Source: Selaginella moellendorffii (Eukaryota; Streptophyta; Lycopodiopsida; Selaginellales; Selaginellaceae). Taken from it: 64,000 nucleotides of DNA. The position numbers were made by a program, and so were the translations under genes. Location: NCBI RefSeq assembly GCF_000143415.4, contig NW_003314262.1, forward strand, positions 5,862,304 through 5,926,303. Reading direction: 5' to 3'. This document shows positions 21,871 to 32,697 of the stretch, in pieces. Under the pieces are notes generated by a model. It was not told the origin of the DNA, searched no databases, and was given only the letters and a program-made list of their open reading frames with translations. Every line of letters starts with the position of its first letter. Position 1 is the first letter of the stretch.

Positions 21871-23579
21871 ATGCTGGATTCTTCCTCCTCCTCCGGGGGA
21901 GAGATCACCAAGGAATGGCTTCGCAAGCACTGCCGGAGATTAGGGCTCTATGTCACGCCCTCTCTCAATGACAAGCTCTATCTCCACTACCAGGGCTTTG
22001 GAGAGATCAAGAACCTGGAAGAATACACTGTGAGCGATCTTCGTTCTCTTCGATTGCTACGTTTTCACGGTTTTGCTTGTGTGCAAGCCAGGGACTGAAG
22101 ATGCTGTTCCTTGAAGGGAATTTCTTTGAGTCTTTGGATGGTCTACAGCCACTCGCGGAATTACGCTGCTTGTAGGTAGTCTCTCTAAAACTTCTAGTTT
22201 TCTCAGCTCAGCTTCGATTTGAACGCGGAGAAAAAAAAAAAAAACAACTCTTTTCCAGGTACGTCCAGAAGAATCAAATTGCTTGTATCAACCATCTCGA
22301 GGATCTTAAAATGCTGGACACCTTGGATCTCAGGTTGGTCGCTTCTTCTCTTCCACGAACTTCTCTTGTTTGAAGCTCTCGTTTTGCTCGATGATGCCGA
22401 CAGTAACAACTGCTTGAAAACGCTCGAGAATCTCTCGGCTTGCCCGAGCCTCAAGGTCCTGCAAGTCTCAAACAACTATCTCAAGTCTGTGGAATCCATC
22501 GAGCACCTCAAAGACTGTACCTCGATATGGTAAGCATTGTCATCTCTTTCTTCCAGCTTGTGGTCGTGACCCTCGAGCTTGGGAAACTCCATGAAGCGTT
22601 CTCGACGTATCGTCCAACAAACTTGACGATGGAGAGGGAGTTTTGAGAGTTCTTAAAGCCATGCCCGAGCTTACCGTGCTTTACTTATCCGGTAATCCAT
22701 GCGTAACGAACCTGCAGCACTATCGCAAGGTAAGTCCATGTTTTAAACTTGAGAGAAGCTTACCACTTTGCTGTAGACTGTGATCTCGAGTCTTCCCAAG
22801 CTCAACCATCTGGATGATCGGCCAGTGTTTTGGGACGAGCGTCTTTGTGCCGAGGCTTGGTAAATGAACTCGCTTGATCTTTATCTGCCCTGCCCTGTTG
22901 AGTTGTAAGACCACTGCAGGGCCAGAGGTGGATATCAAGCTGAGCAAGAGGAACGAGAGCGTGTTAAAGCTATAAGGAGCGAAATGGAGATAAAGCAACT
23001 GGAAAGTAAGTTTGTTTACCTGATGAAGAAGTTCTTTTGAGAGAGACTTGTCACACAGGCATGAGAAAGATAAGAAACGATGCTCTCGAAGAAAGAGCCC
23101 GGTTGGAAGCTGTGGAAGCGATGGAGGAGGAGGAGAGAAGTACCAAGGACGCGCAAGTTGAGGCATGCTTTCAAAGTCGGGATTCTACCACCGTAGCCGA
23201 GGAGGTCGAAGAGGAGCTGGAGACTTCTGGCTCCGAGTGTTTCACTCTGGAGAGTGATACTGAGAACTACAACGACATCGAGCTTACAGAGCGCTCGGAG
23301 CGATCAGACGAGCAGAGGCTTGGCTCGGATACTCCTGTGACAAACGAGGACATGACAGAGACCAAGGAGGACGAACGAAAGGACAGTTCTGGGACGAAAG
23401 AGAACCTTAGTCCAGAGACAAAAGAGGACGAACAGAACATTTTCTCGAAGAAATCTCAGGACGAACGAGTGCTTAACTTGAAGACAAGGGAAGACGAACA
23501 CACGGTTAGTGAGACCAAAGAAGAGGACGAACAGAAGCTTAGCTCGGCAGCCGATGCAAAGGACAATAGTGTCTGTTAA
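21871..23579 (+). CDS. DNAAF1: Dynein axonemal assembly factor 1 (LRRC50/ODA7-like)
   Basis: DNAAF1 is a cytoplasmic LRR protein needed to preassemble outer and inner dynein arms of motile flagella. Eight exons: 21871-22029, 22092-22171, 22259-22333, 22404-22529, 22597-22729, 22777-22859, 22920-23005 and 23059-23579; the sum is in frame and gives 420 residues. SDS22-type LRRs include [38 protein letters not shown] and [11 protein letters not shown]. The LRR cap [22 protein letters not shown] is diagnostic. A charged coiled coil ([19 protein letters not shown]) and an acidic tail with repeated TKEDE/DE(Q/R) units follow. Presence implies a plant with flagellated sperm. The family match is strong; the acidic tail appears lineage-specific. 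Confidence 0.9.
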
Positions 23580-23720
23580 AATTGAACGGACAAATGTAGA
23601 ATCAGCAAAATTTCAGCCTCCCTAGAAACCACTCACAGAAAACACATGGCCATGTGATGCGAAAGCTATGGTACAGGCGAGAGAGTTACTCACACGCTTA
23701 TTGCTCTTGTGAATCTTCTT

Positions 23721-25005
23721 TCACTTTGGAAGGTCATGGAGGAACTCGACGAACTCGTCAATCAGGTATGGCCATGCTCCCTCGGAGTCGTAGTTGGAAA
23801 GCGATGAATCAATCGACTGCCAGGGAAGATATCACGCAAATTAGTTTCACAGACTACAAAACGCTTACTTTGGAGAACTCGAACAGCTGCGACCACGTAT
23901 CTTTCGATATGGCCTTGTTGTGCTTAGCCTGCGATTCACATGTATAACTTAGTTTCTCAACCAAGGTTCGTATTGCATACGTACTTGTAAAAACTGGCAC
24001 CAAGGCTCTACCAGCGGCCAAGGATGCTCGTTAAACAGTAGGCGCCACATACCCAACGCCGTATCTAATGCAAGCGATTTTTGACCCTGAAAGATCCAGC
24101 ATAAGCCCACTTGGACAAAAAGAAACACAAACCTTTTCCTTGGCCCAGTTGAATGCAAAGTTATAAATCTCTCGAAACTTGTCTGCAACCATGTAGAAAG
24201 CGTTTGCAATGAGAAAGCTAAACGCATGGTGAGGGTTAGAAAATCATACTAAGTGAGAAGGCCTACGTTCTTCTTTAAGCTCTGCCCGAAGGGACGGAAG
24301 AAGTGACTTTAGCTTATCGATGGAGTCCACCCTGACCGAGACACCGACTTAGAGCGATCATGATCATCAAAGGATAGAAACCAAAAACTCACCCAAGAGA
24401 TTGAAAGCCAGTGATGAACTCTTGCCTCGAAAACTCACACATTGTGGCCGCTCCCATATGCCACGAGATGACGAGCATCACAACATCTCCGGGGTCGACT
24501 TTGAGATCGTCACAGAAAGCCGAGATGCCATCGACCAAGATCATATCCGAGAAACGATCTGAAAGTTGGAAAACAATGGATCGTCAAAGAAAAGAAAAGT
24601 TTTCCATCACCCCATACCTTTGTAACGCATGTAAAGCTCCTCTAAGTGCCGAGGATCCGCCATTGGCTTGGACACTGGCTGGTTCGTATAAAAGTACTCG
24701 AAAGCCCCTTCCAAGTTCCAATCGCTCGCCTTCAGTGCTGTCAAGGAGGCCTTCTCACTGCCATGGAAGAACAACATCAAGAAGAAGATTCAAGCAAAAC
24801 AAAAAAGAAAAGACAATCTCTACATACGTTGCTCCCGCGATTGACATGAACTGATGGACTTTGTCCCGCTGTGATCTCCCCAGCTTATGCTGAAAGAGCG
24901 CATCGATCAAGGAAAACGAAATTTGCGAAAGAAACCTAAATGGCGCTAGCATCGAATCGATGCGCCGCGCAAAGATTATGCTCGCAGTCGATAGAAACGT
25001 ACCAT
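23721..25005 (-). CDS. DCN1-like protein (cullin neddylation E3 co-factor)
   Basis: DCN1 proteins bind cullins and the NEDD8 E2 to promote cullin neddylation. Minus strand. The first coding exon is only the start codon ATG (25005-25003), followed by a 113-bp intron and then [20 protein letters not shown] (24828-24889). Further exons encode the UBA-like segment ([20 protein letters not shown]), then the PONY/DCUN1 domain with [53 protein letters not shown] and the end [20 protein letters not shown]; stop at 23721. The family usually starts MHKLGR, which supports the one-codon exon. It converges tail-to-tail with DNAAF1 (141 bp apart) and diverges from the adenylate kinase gene. Confidence 0.9.
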
Positions 25006-25117
25006 CTTCGTGGTCCCGCTGCCCAGCGCTAGGTCCCCCTCTCTCTCCTATCTCTCTCGCATTCCCTCGTCGAAGGAGCTATATACGCGAGTGTTATTTT
25101 CCCCTTCCTTGTATAAT

Positions 25118-25254
25118 CAGGTTTGAACCCTAGACCTAAAGATCTTTATAAAACGAATATGCTTTAAAAATTCTTTAAGAATATTCTTTGGATATAGGAA
25201 ATCTTTCTCCGGTATCGAACCCCCGGCGCCTGGGGAATAAAGACTTTGGCTATG
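25118..25254 (-). mobile_element. Possible tRNA-derived SINE-like fragment
   Basis: On the minus strand, TAGCCAAAG near 25253-25245 resembles a Pol III A box, and GGGTTCGATACC near 25226-25215 resembles a B box at suitable spacing. An AT-rich body with GAATATTC motifs follows, and a second B-box-like GGGTTCAAACC lies near 25121-25131. No target-site duplication was established. It lies in the 5' flank of the adenylate kinase gene. Confidence 0.3.
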
Positions 25255-25283
25255 GTAGACTACCACAACGAACTGTCAAGGCG

Positions 25284-26556
25284 ATGGCGATGGCGGCGTC
25301 TCCCGGAGCGTCGCATTTGCATGCCAGATCGGGATCCTCGAGGTCGCCAGCGAATCAGGCGCTCTCCGCCTCGTCGATCGCATTGCCGCAGCGGTGCATC
25401 GAGTGCCGGATTTCGTCGGCGTCGTCCCCCAGCCAGCGCCAGATCGTCCACGCCGTCGCCAGGGAGCCGCTCAAGGTGATGATCTCCGGCGCGCCGGCGT
25501 CGGGCAAGGGGACGCAGTGCGAGCTCATCACGGACAAGGTATGCCGATCGTCTTTGCCCCGATAGGATTTTGCGCATTGGGGCCTGGACGATCGATCTAG
25601 GGGTCTCCACGGCACGATATTTCGACCGGAAGTCGATCGATTGATCGCTTGATTTTCATTTGTGACTAACTCACAAGTTCTTTTGTGTGATCACAGTATG
25701 GTCTTGTACACATAGCAGCTGGAGATTTACTGCGAGCCGAGGTAGCCGCGGGCACTGAGAATGGAATCAAAGCTCAAGAGTATATGAACAAAGGCCAGCT
25801 CGTTCCAAACGAGATCGTAGTGTCAGTAAGAACACTTATTCTAGCCTCTTATAGTTCTAATCTAACACGAGTTATTCATCGTTTTGTGTTTGTTTTGTTC
25901 TAGATGGTGAAGCGAAGACTGGAAGAGCAGGACGCGCAGGAGAAAGGCTGGCTGCTGGATGGCTACCCGCGAAGCGTGTCGCAAGCCGAAGCGCTGGAAG
26001 CTCTAAACATCCGGCCTCACGTCTTCATCCTCTTGCAAGTAAGTGGTCGTTTAGTTTTTCTTTGTCTAGCCTGAAACGATCGAACTTCTCTTACCGATTT
26101 TTATCCAGGTTCCCGAGGACATTCTCGTGGAAAGAGTGGTCGGCAGGAGATTGGATCCCGTCACGGGAAAAATCTACCATCTTACGTATGCTCCTCCCGA
26201 GACTCCAGAGATCGAAGCTCGGCTAACTCAGCGAAGCGACGACACGGAAGAGAGGGTAACGTAGCATTAGAAACTTTCCCTGGCTTAGTTTTCTCTTCGA
26301 TTTCCTTCCTCCAGGTGAAGCTCAGGCTTAAAACTCACCGGCAAAACGTCGAGGATGTGCTATCGATCTACTCAGACGTGATTGTTCCGGTAAGTTTTGG
26401 ATCGATCACGAGCTCTTTATTTGCTGAGAATTCTCGATTTGTTTGACACAGGTGGATGGAAATCGGCCCAAAACCGAGGTTTTCTCGAGCATCGATTCGA
26501 TTCTAAACGAGATGGTACAAAGCGAGCAATTAGGAGAGGCCATGAGCTCGAGCTAA
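25284..26556 (+). CDS. Adenylate kinase, plastid-type
   Basis: Catalyses ATP + AMP = 2 ADP. Six exons (25284-25538, 25697-25825, 25904-26038, 26109-26255, 26315-26389, 26452-26556) give 281 residues. Residues 1-60 are Ser/Ala/Arg-rich and look like a chloroplast transit peptide. The P-loop [10 protein letters not shown] is at 69-78, followed by [11 protein letters not shown] (AMP site), [10 protein letters not shown], and a LID segment [20 protein letters not shown] of the long form. The protein resembles the plastid AMK2 group. An upstream in-frame ATG (25188) lies in AT-rich sequence and is less likely. The next gene, COG4, starts 122 bp downstream on the same strand. Confidence 0.9.
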
Positions 26557-26677
26557 AGAGCAAAATAAAATTTTTTGGCGAATATGCCCGTAGATTCTTT
26601 ACAAAGAATATGCTTAAAATCCTGGGAGATGCTTATAGTGGATTCTTTAATGGCCAAATTCTAGGGTTTTTGCGCTT

Positions 26678-28940
26678 GTGGCGATGGCGATCCTCGAGTC
26701 CCCGCGCGTTGGCGCTGGAATGCTGGATCACATCCGATCCCTCACGGATGTCGGCACCATGAATCGAATGCTCCACGAGAGCATTGCGTACGAGCGCAGC
26801 ATCGACGGTGAGCTGGAGAGCCTTCTCGCGCAGCGCCAGGAGGTGGAGAAGAAGCTGCTAGGGCTCCACCGGACGGGCGAGGTGCTGGAGATCGTCCGCG
26901 CCGACGCGGAGCAGATGCTCCGCAGCGTGGAATCGACGTGCGCGCTGGCCAATCTGGTGAGTGGTAAGGTGAGGGAGCTGGATCTGGCGCAATCGCGAGT
27001 CCAGGAGACCCTAGCCCGGATCGAGGCGATCGTGGATCGCGGCAGCTGCATTGACGGCGCCCAGAAGGCGCTGGCGAGCGAGGATTACGAGTCGGCGGCC
27101 AGGAACGTGGAGAGATTTCTCCAGCTCGAGGAGAGGATGGGGGGCCTGGTGGATCCCGCGAGTGACCAGCACGTCCAGCTGCTGGAATCCAAGAGGAAGC
27201 TGGAGGAGGTGATCAAGAAGAGATTCTACGCGGCAGTGGACGCGAGAGATCACGCCGGGGTGGTGAGATTTGCGTCGCTGTTTGCTCCTCTTGGGCTCCA
27301 CGAGGAAGGGATCAAGGCCTACGTGAGCTACCTGAGGAGATCGGTGGATCATCGCGCTCGCGATGGCTTCGCGGCCGTGAAGGAGACTCCAGACCAGGCG
27401 GACTTTGTGGCGGCGCTCAACAACATCTTCAAGGACATCGCCGAGGCGATCGAGGAGAACGAGGAGCTCCTCAAGAGCTTGAATGGAGAGGATGGGCTCG
27501 TCTACGCGATCCGGGAGCTGCAAGAGGAGTGTGACTCGCGCGGCTCGGCCATCGTGAAGAAGTATATGGAGTTTCGCGGGCTGGCCAAGCTGGAGAAGGA
27601 GATCATCGCGCAGACAAACGCGGAGAAGGACATCGTCGCGCAGTCCAAGCTCTTGATGTCCGCCGGTGGCGCTGCCGAGGGGCCGGATCTCCGCAGCATC
27701 GAGATGTTCTTGGAGGAGATCCTGCTCTTGATCCAGACCAGCGAAGACTACACGCAGTATATGATCGGGAGAGTGAGGGAGGCTGGATCTTCCGGAGCTC
27801 AGCTCAGCCCGCGCTCCACCACATCTTTCAAAGTCGGGAGCTTCTACCGCGCGGTGCAAGAGCTGACGAGCCACTATCGCTTGCTGGAGGAGTACTTCAT
27901 GGCAGAGAACGTCCGCAAGGCGATCAAGCTGGACGAGTTCCCGGCCAATTCCCTGACGACTTCGGTTGTGGACGACGTCTTCTACGTGCTCCAGAGCTGC
28001 ACCAGACGCGCGGTCTCCACGTCCAACGTCCATCTCACGCTCTCGATCGTCACTTGCGCGGCCAACCTACTGGGAAACGAGTACAAGGACGCGCTCCAGA
28101 GGAAGATGCGCGAGCCAAACCTGGCGATGAAGCTCTTCGCCGGAGGAACAGGGGTGGTGAAAGTGGGAATGGAGGTGGCGGCGGCGCTAAACAACATGGA
28201 CGTGAGTGCCGAGTACGTCCTCAAGCTAAAGGCCGAGATCGAGGAGCAGTGCAACGAGGTAAGCGGTGCTTCTCGTTTGCTTTCGTCTTTTCTCACGGCT
28301 TTAGCAACAGATCTTCCCCGGCCCCGCCGAGAGGGAGAAGCTCAAGTCCTCGCTACTGGAGCTGGGCGAGGCGAGTGTCTCGTTGCGGCAGATCACAAAC
28401 TCGGGCCTCGAGCAGCTCGCCAACTGCATCGCCCCTCGGCTGCGCTCCACGCTAGACGCGGTGGGGACTGTTTCTTACGAGCTCACCGAAGCACAGTACG
28501 CGGAGAACGAGGTGAACGATCCGTGGGTCCAGAAGCTGCTGCACGGAGTGGAGGCCAACGTGAGCTGGTTGCAGCCGCTGCTCACGGCCGGGAACTACGA
28601 CACGCTCGTCCACCTCGTCATCGACTTCATCGTGAAGCGGCTGGAGGTTGTCATGGGCCAGAAGCACTTCAACCAGCTGGGGGGACTGCAGCTGGACAGG
28701 GACGCGCGAGCGCTGGTGGGGCACTTCTCGGGGATGACGCAGAGGACGGTGCGGGACAAGTTCGCGCGGCTCTCGCAGATGGCCACCATCCTCAACTTGG
28801 AGAAGGTGTCGGAGATCCTCGACTACTGGGGGGAGAACTCGGGGCCCATGACGTGGAGGCTCACACCCAACGAGGTCCGTCGCGTTCTGGGGCTCCGGCT
28901 GGATTTCAAGCCCGACGCCATCGCCGCGCTCAAGCTGTGA
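26678..28940 (+). CDS. COG4: Conserved oligomeric Golgi complex subunit 4
   Basis: COG4 is a lobe-A subunit of the COG tether for retrograde intra-Golgi vesicles. Two exons, 26678-28258 and 28311-28940, give 736 residues, close to family length. The N-terminal coiled coil includes SLTDVGTMNRMLHESI; the diagnostic IVDRGSCIDGAQKALASEDYE stretch follows, then the helical-bundle body. The C-terminal region includes LLTAGNYDTLVHLVIDFIVK and FNQLGGLQLDRDARAL, and ends LRLDFKPDAIAALKL. Intact. The 52-bp intron begins GTAAGC and ends CAACAG. Confidence 0.92.
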
Positions 28941-30138
28941 GCCATAGCGACGTCCGAGTCTCGATCGATCGATGGGAACTTTTGTCCGTCGGGTTTAGAG
29001 GAGAGAGAAGCTCAGCTCCCCCCGGAAAGCTCCAAGACTCTTTCCAGGAGGACGACGTTCCAGCGCTCGCCATCGCCATTGCTCCAGCGGTTTCTCTTGC
29101 GGCTTTAATTTTCTCGTTGGAAAGGTATGTTTGCGAGCTGAGCGTTTGGATCCATCGCCACTTTTTCTTCTCTCTTTTCTTTATCTTTCTTTGCAGGAAG
29201 ATGGCTTGAATGAATTCGTAGCTGGCAAGCACATGTAACTGGCGGCTGGTGGCCAAGGATGGAGCTTTCATTCACACTGGAGATTCCACTGTGTTGGTAG
29301 AATATTCTCCCTTTATAAAAAAAATTCTACTCTGTTGGTAGAATATTCCTCCATTTTTAAAAAAGAGAACTATACACGCTTGGAAACCAACGAACTCCCT
29401 GGCGCGAGAAACAATCCATCCATCCGTCCATGCGTTTTTTTGTTTGGATCTCTCTCACGCTTTGTACTTACAAAACAATATCATTCACCTATCATTCATC
29501 TCGTTCCATTGTCTCGAGATTGATCGATTCGCTTCCACTCAATTCTTTCTCTCTTTTTTTTTTTGGTTTCTTCGCACTCGTTCTATCTGGTGCTGGCTGC
29601 CTGGCTTGATTTTTTCCCTGATCCAGTCCTGTCCAATCCAGGGGAAACCATTCTTTTTCTCGCAATCACGATTCCAGAATCGAGTTGTTCCTGGATTTTT
29701 TTTCTTGCCTTTCCCCTGTTCCTTGCTTTGCGCCCCGCCGCCTGTGAAGGATCATAGCAGCAATGCTTTCCTCTCCAGTGGAGCGAAAGCACCACCTCCC
29801 TTTTCACGCAAAATTCTTCGCCTTTGCTGCTGCTGCTGCTGCTGCGATGGATGATAACTTTGTGCCGGTGTGTCCCTGCTGTTGAGCACTGGCGAGCATT
29901 AACAAAGCCCCCGGAAAAAAGAAGACCCCGCTGTAGCACGATCCTGATCCCTGACGATGTAGAGATATATATCCCCATCCACTGCCGCTTACCACCACCA
30001 CCACCACACCTTTCTCGCTAGCTACAGCCGATCGTGTCCAAAAAATTTATGTACCGAAGGCCTGATTGCCAGACGCCAGCGCAATCTCACCACCACCTGG
30101 AGATAGATCCCCACTGTTCTTCCCATCTTTTCCTCCTT
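28941..30138. other. Intergenic region between convergent COG4 and DUF1005 genes
   Basis: No gene recognised. Contains CTGCTG-type triplet runs (29826-29845), ACC triplets (29990-30005) and a short direct repeat (listed separately). Parts are presumably 3' untranslated sequence of both genes. Confidence 0.5.
29292..29348. repeat. Direct repeat with 41-bp period
   Basis: TGTTGGTAGAATATTC occurs at 29292-29307 and again at 29333-29348, separated by an A-rich spacer containing ATTCTAC, the complement of part of the repeat, so a small hairpin is possible. It may be a fragment of a miniature element. Confidence 0.6.
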
Positions 30139-31554
30139 TCACGACAGCTCCTTCCTCAGCTTTCGCGAGAAAGGCTGGCAGGCGTCGATGCTCAAGTCCA
30201 CCGCGGCTGCCAGAGCCATGAACACCGCTGCGTCCTCGGCGCAGGTGATGTGCCGCATCGCCAGCTGAACCAGCGGCCTGCCGGAGGAGCTCTGCCGCTC
30301 ACCCCGCGTCGTGCAGCTCATCACGAATCCCCCCGACGCCGGCAGCCCGACGTTGATGAAGTTGCAGTCTCCACTGCTGCGGGGGCTCTGCACGGGAGTT
30401 CTCGCCGGCGACGGCGTTGCCGGACGAAACCTCGCCGTGTCGATCGAGAACTCACCCCCGGAGTGTGAGCTGATGACCGTCTCCGAGACCAAAGCGCCCC
30501 CAACGTTTGCCGTGCCGCCGCCACCATTCTCCGCAACTAGCTGGAAACGAAGCCCGAGGCCACCTTTGCTGCCTCTTTCTTTCCACGCCTCGAGCCTCCC
30601 CCACGGCTCCCAGCTGTCTCCACTTGTGGAATCCGGGCGGAGGATGAGCCAGGCCCCGGGATTGGAGCGGCTGACGCGGTCACTCCCCGCCGACGGCACG
30701 AAAGGTGTCACCATTGACGCAGCAGCCACGGGGGAGCCGGATAGATCATGGATCATGATCAGCCACCCTTTGCGTTCCTTCCTCTCCTTGTGATCATGGC
30801 CTCCCAATGGACCCGACCACTTCCCCGCACCGCTACGAGGAGTCTCACACAGTCCCAGCCTGAGAGAAAAAAAAAAACAAACCATCCAAAGAGTTAGACC
30901 ACCAAACTCTCTCCAGGAAAAACTCTGACAAGCTCACCTTGATCGGCTCAGTCTATCCCTGCTGAATTTGCAGCTGAAGAGCGGTTGCGTGATCTTGCCT
31001 TGAATCTGCACGATCTGGGGGCTGGCCACCGTCTCCCCATCAAACTGGAAAATGTAGCGAGGATCCGCCTCCACTTTGATGACGAGATGGAGCTCGGCTC
31101 CTGGCTTGCCATCGGTGGAATTCCCCTTGCCAATGCCCGTCCAGCCGCTGTGGAGCTGGATGGGCTTTCCTTCCATCCACTGCGAGCTCACCGGCAGCGA
31201 GAATGTCCCCATGAGCTTCCCTTCTTTCACTCCACACCGAGTTCCCTGCCGTCCAGTGTAGACCAGAACTTCCAGGCATGGAAACGAGCTCTTGAAGCAC
31301 GAAGTTGGCGAGAGGAGCTTGTCGAGGGCCGACTCGTCGAGGTAGAAGTTGGCGGCGATGCCACGATCCGGGGGTGGCGATGTGGGCGAGACGAGCGGCA
31401 CTGGCGTGGTCTGGACTGGGTAGCCTGGAAGACGGACCTCGCAGAAGAATGGCGATGTCGAGGAGTGGACTCCTGTTCTAGCGGGCTTGGAGGCGAGCGG
31501 CACCCGGACGCCCAGAGCACTCACTGAGAGCTTGACGAATGCGCGAGGATCCAT
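30139..31554 (-). CDS. DUF1005 family protein
   Basis: Land-plant DUF1005 proteins have no established biochemical activity; some relatives are stress-induced. Two exons (30938-31554 and 30139-30859) joined across a 78-bp intron give 445 residues. Family-typical segments include the start MDPRAFVKLSVSALGVRVP, CEVRLPGYPVQTTPVPL, FYLDESALDKLL, SRDRLSRSR at the exon junction, KGWLIMIHDLSGSPVAAASM, PFVPSAGSDRVSRSNPGAWL, and the C-terminal DAAVFMALAAAVDLSIDACQ. Intact, no signal peptide. It is divergent from the F-box gene; the 5' leader probably occupies 31555-32100, which has GA-rich tracts. Confidence 0.9.
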
Positions 31555-32697
31555 GTCGATTGCTGGCGAGTGATCCTTTTGCCCATGCTCAGAAGATCGC
31601 TGCTATGTAGTCATTGAGTGCCATGATCTTTGCCCCTGTGGCTGGATGGATAGTGTGATCGCGGCCCGCCTCTCTTCCAGCCTTGGAAGGCACTGTAAAG
31701 GAATGCTTGCTTGCCTGGATAAATGCTGTGCTTTGCTCGTAACGTAAGCGAGGGAGAGAGAGAGGAAGAGGGGGAGATAGAAAAATCGGCAAGAGAATCG
31801 AAAGGGGAGAACCTTCCAAAAGCAAAATCCCTCGCAAAGATCCCCGAATTCTTTTCTTTTCACTCTGCTATCCAGCAAGAACCCCAGGAATCGCGAATCG
31901 ACGAAACGCACGAGAAAAGAGGAGAGGAGGGGGGGGGAGGAAACCTGGAGCGCCGCTGCGCGATCTTCACTCGAAATGCGCGTCGACGACCACCGATCCA
32001 GCCGCGAACAAAAGAAATCCCCTGAGAATCCACTGGAGCGCGGTAGAATATCGAGGATGGAGAGCAAGATTTCCGGCAGGGATTCGTGCGCGCCGGCCTA
32101 GGGCTCCTCGCTCGCTCTGGATGGATCGATCTCTCTAATAGGAGAGAGAGGGATTGAAAGAAGAGAGAAGAGAGAGAGGATCTTCCAGCCCAGTACACTA
32201 CACACACAGCCAAGCCTGGCCTGTATTCCAGTAGGGTTTTTCGCGTTTTCTTGCCAATGCCATGCCAACTCACACACCCTCTTTCACAGCCAGGCAATTA
32301 ACAGCCTGGCGGGCAAATGGAGGGACCGGCAGTCCGCGACGGCAATATCCAGCAGCTAACAGCGACAAAAAAGCCCAGCTGACGTGGACTAGCCAGTTGT
32401 CTAAACCCTAACTCTTAGGGTTTTAGCCCTGTTTTAGGGTTTTGCCCACTTTTAGGGCTCTTGGAACTTTTCCCACAACGTGGACATTGCTTCTAACCGA
32501 CACTAGGTAGGGGATCCCCGCAAGCAAGCATTGCGTGAACACCTGGCCGGTCCAATAGTGTTCTCGCTTGTATTGTCCGAGCGGGGCATCGATCGATCCA
32601 TCCTTGTTCGCGTTGTTTGCTTTGGCCGCTCCAACAGTGATCGATCGGCCGTTTCCACGCGCTGCGAATTGGAGCCCTCCTCTGGATCGCGCGATCT
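31555..32697. other. Shared upstream region of divergent DUF1005 and F-box genes
   Basis: Contains GA/CT-rich tracts near 31745-31775 and 32140-32180 and a cluster of teloboxes (listed separately). Open frames on the minus strand within 31603-32297 have no recognisable domain and are probably leader sequence. Confidence 0.5.
32403..32443. promoter_or_regulatory. Cluster of three telobox motifs
   Basis: AAACCCTA (32403-32410), TTAGGGTTTTAG (32416-32427) and TTTTAGGGTTTT (32432-32443) lie within 41 bp in the divergent promoter. Teloboxes are common in promoters of growth- and translation-related plant genes; effect here is inferred. Confidence 0.6.

Noticed and set aside
27011-28033. 340-codon open frame antisense to COG4
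   Set aside because: Shadow of the COG4 coding exon caused by GC-rich codon usage; no recognisable protein.
31603-32297. Overlapping minus-strand frames upstream of the DUF1005 start
   Set aside because: Low-complexity Ser/Arg/Leu-rich peptides in GA/CT-rich leader sequence; no domain.
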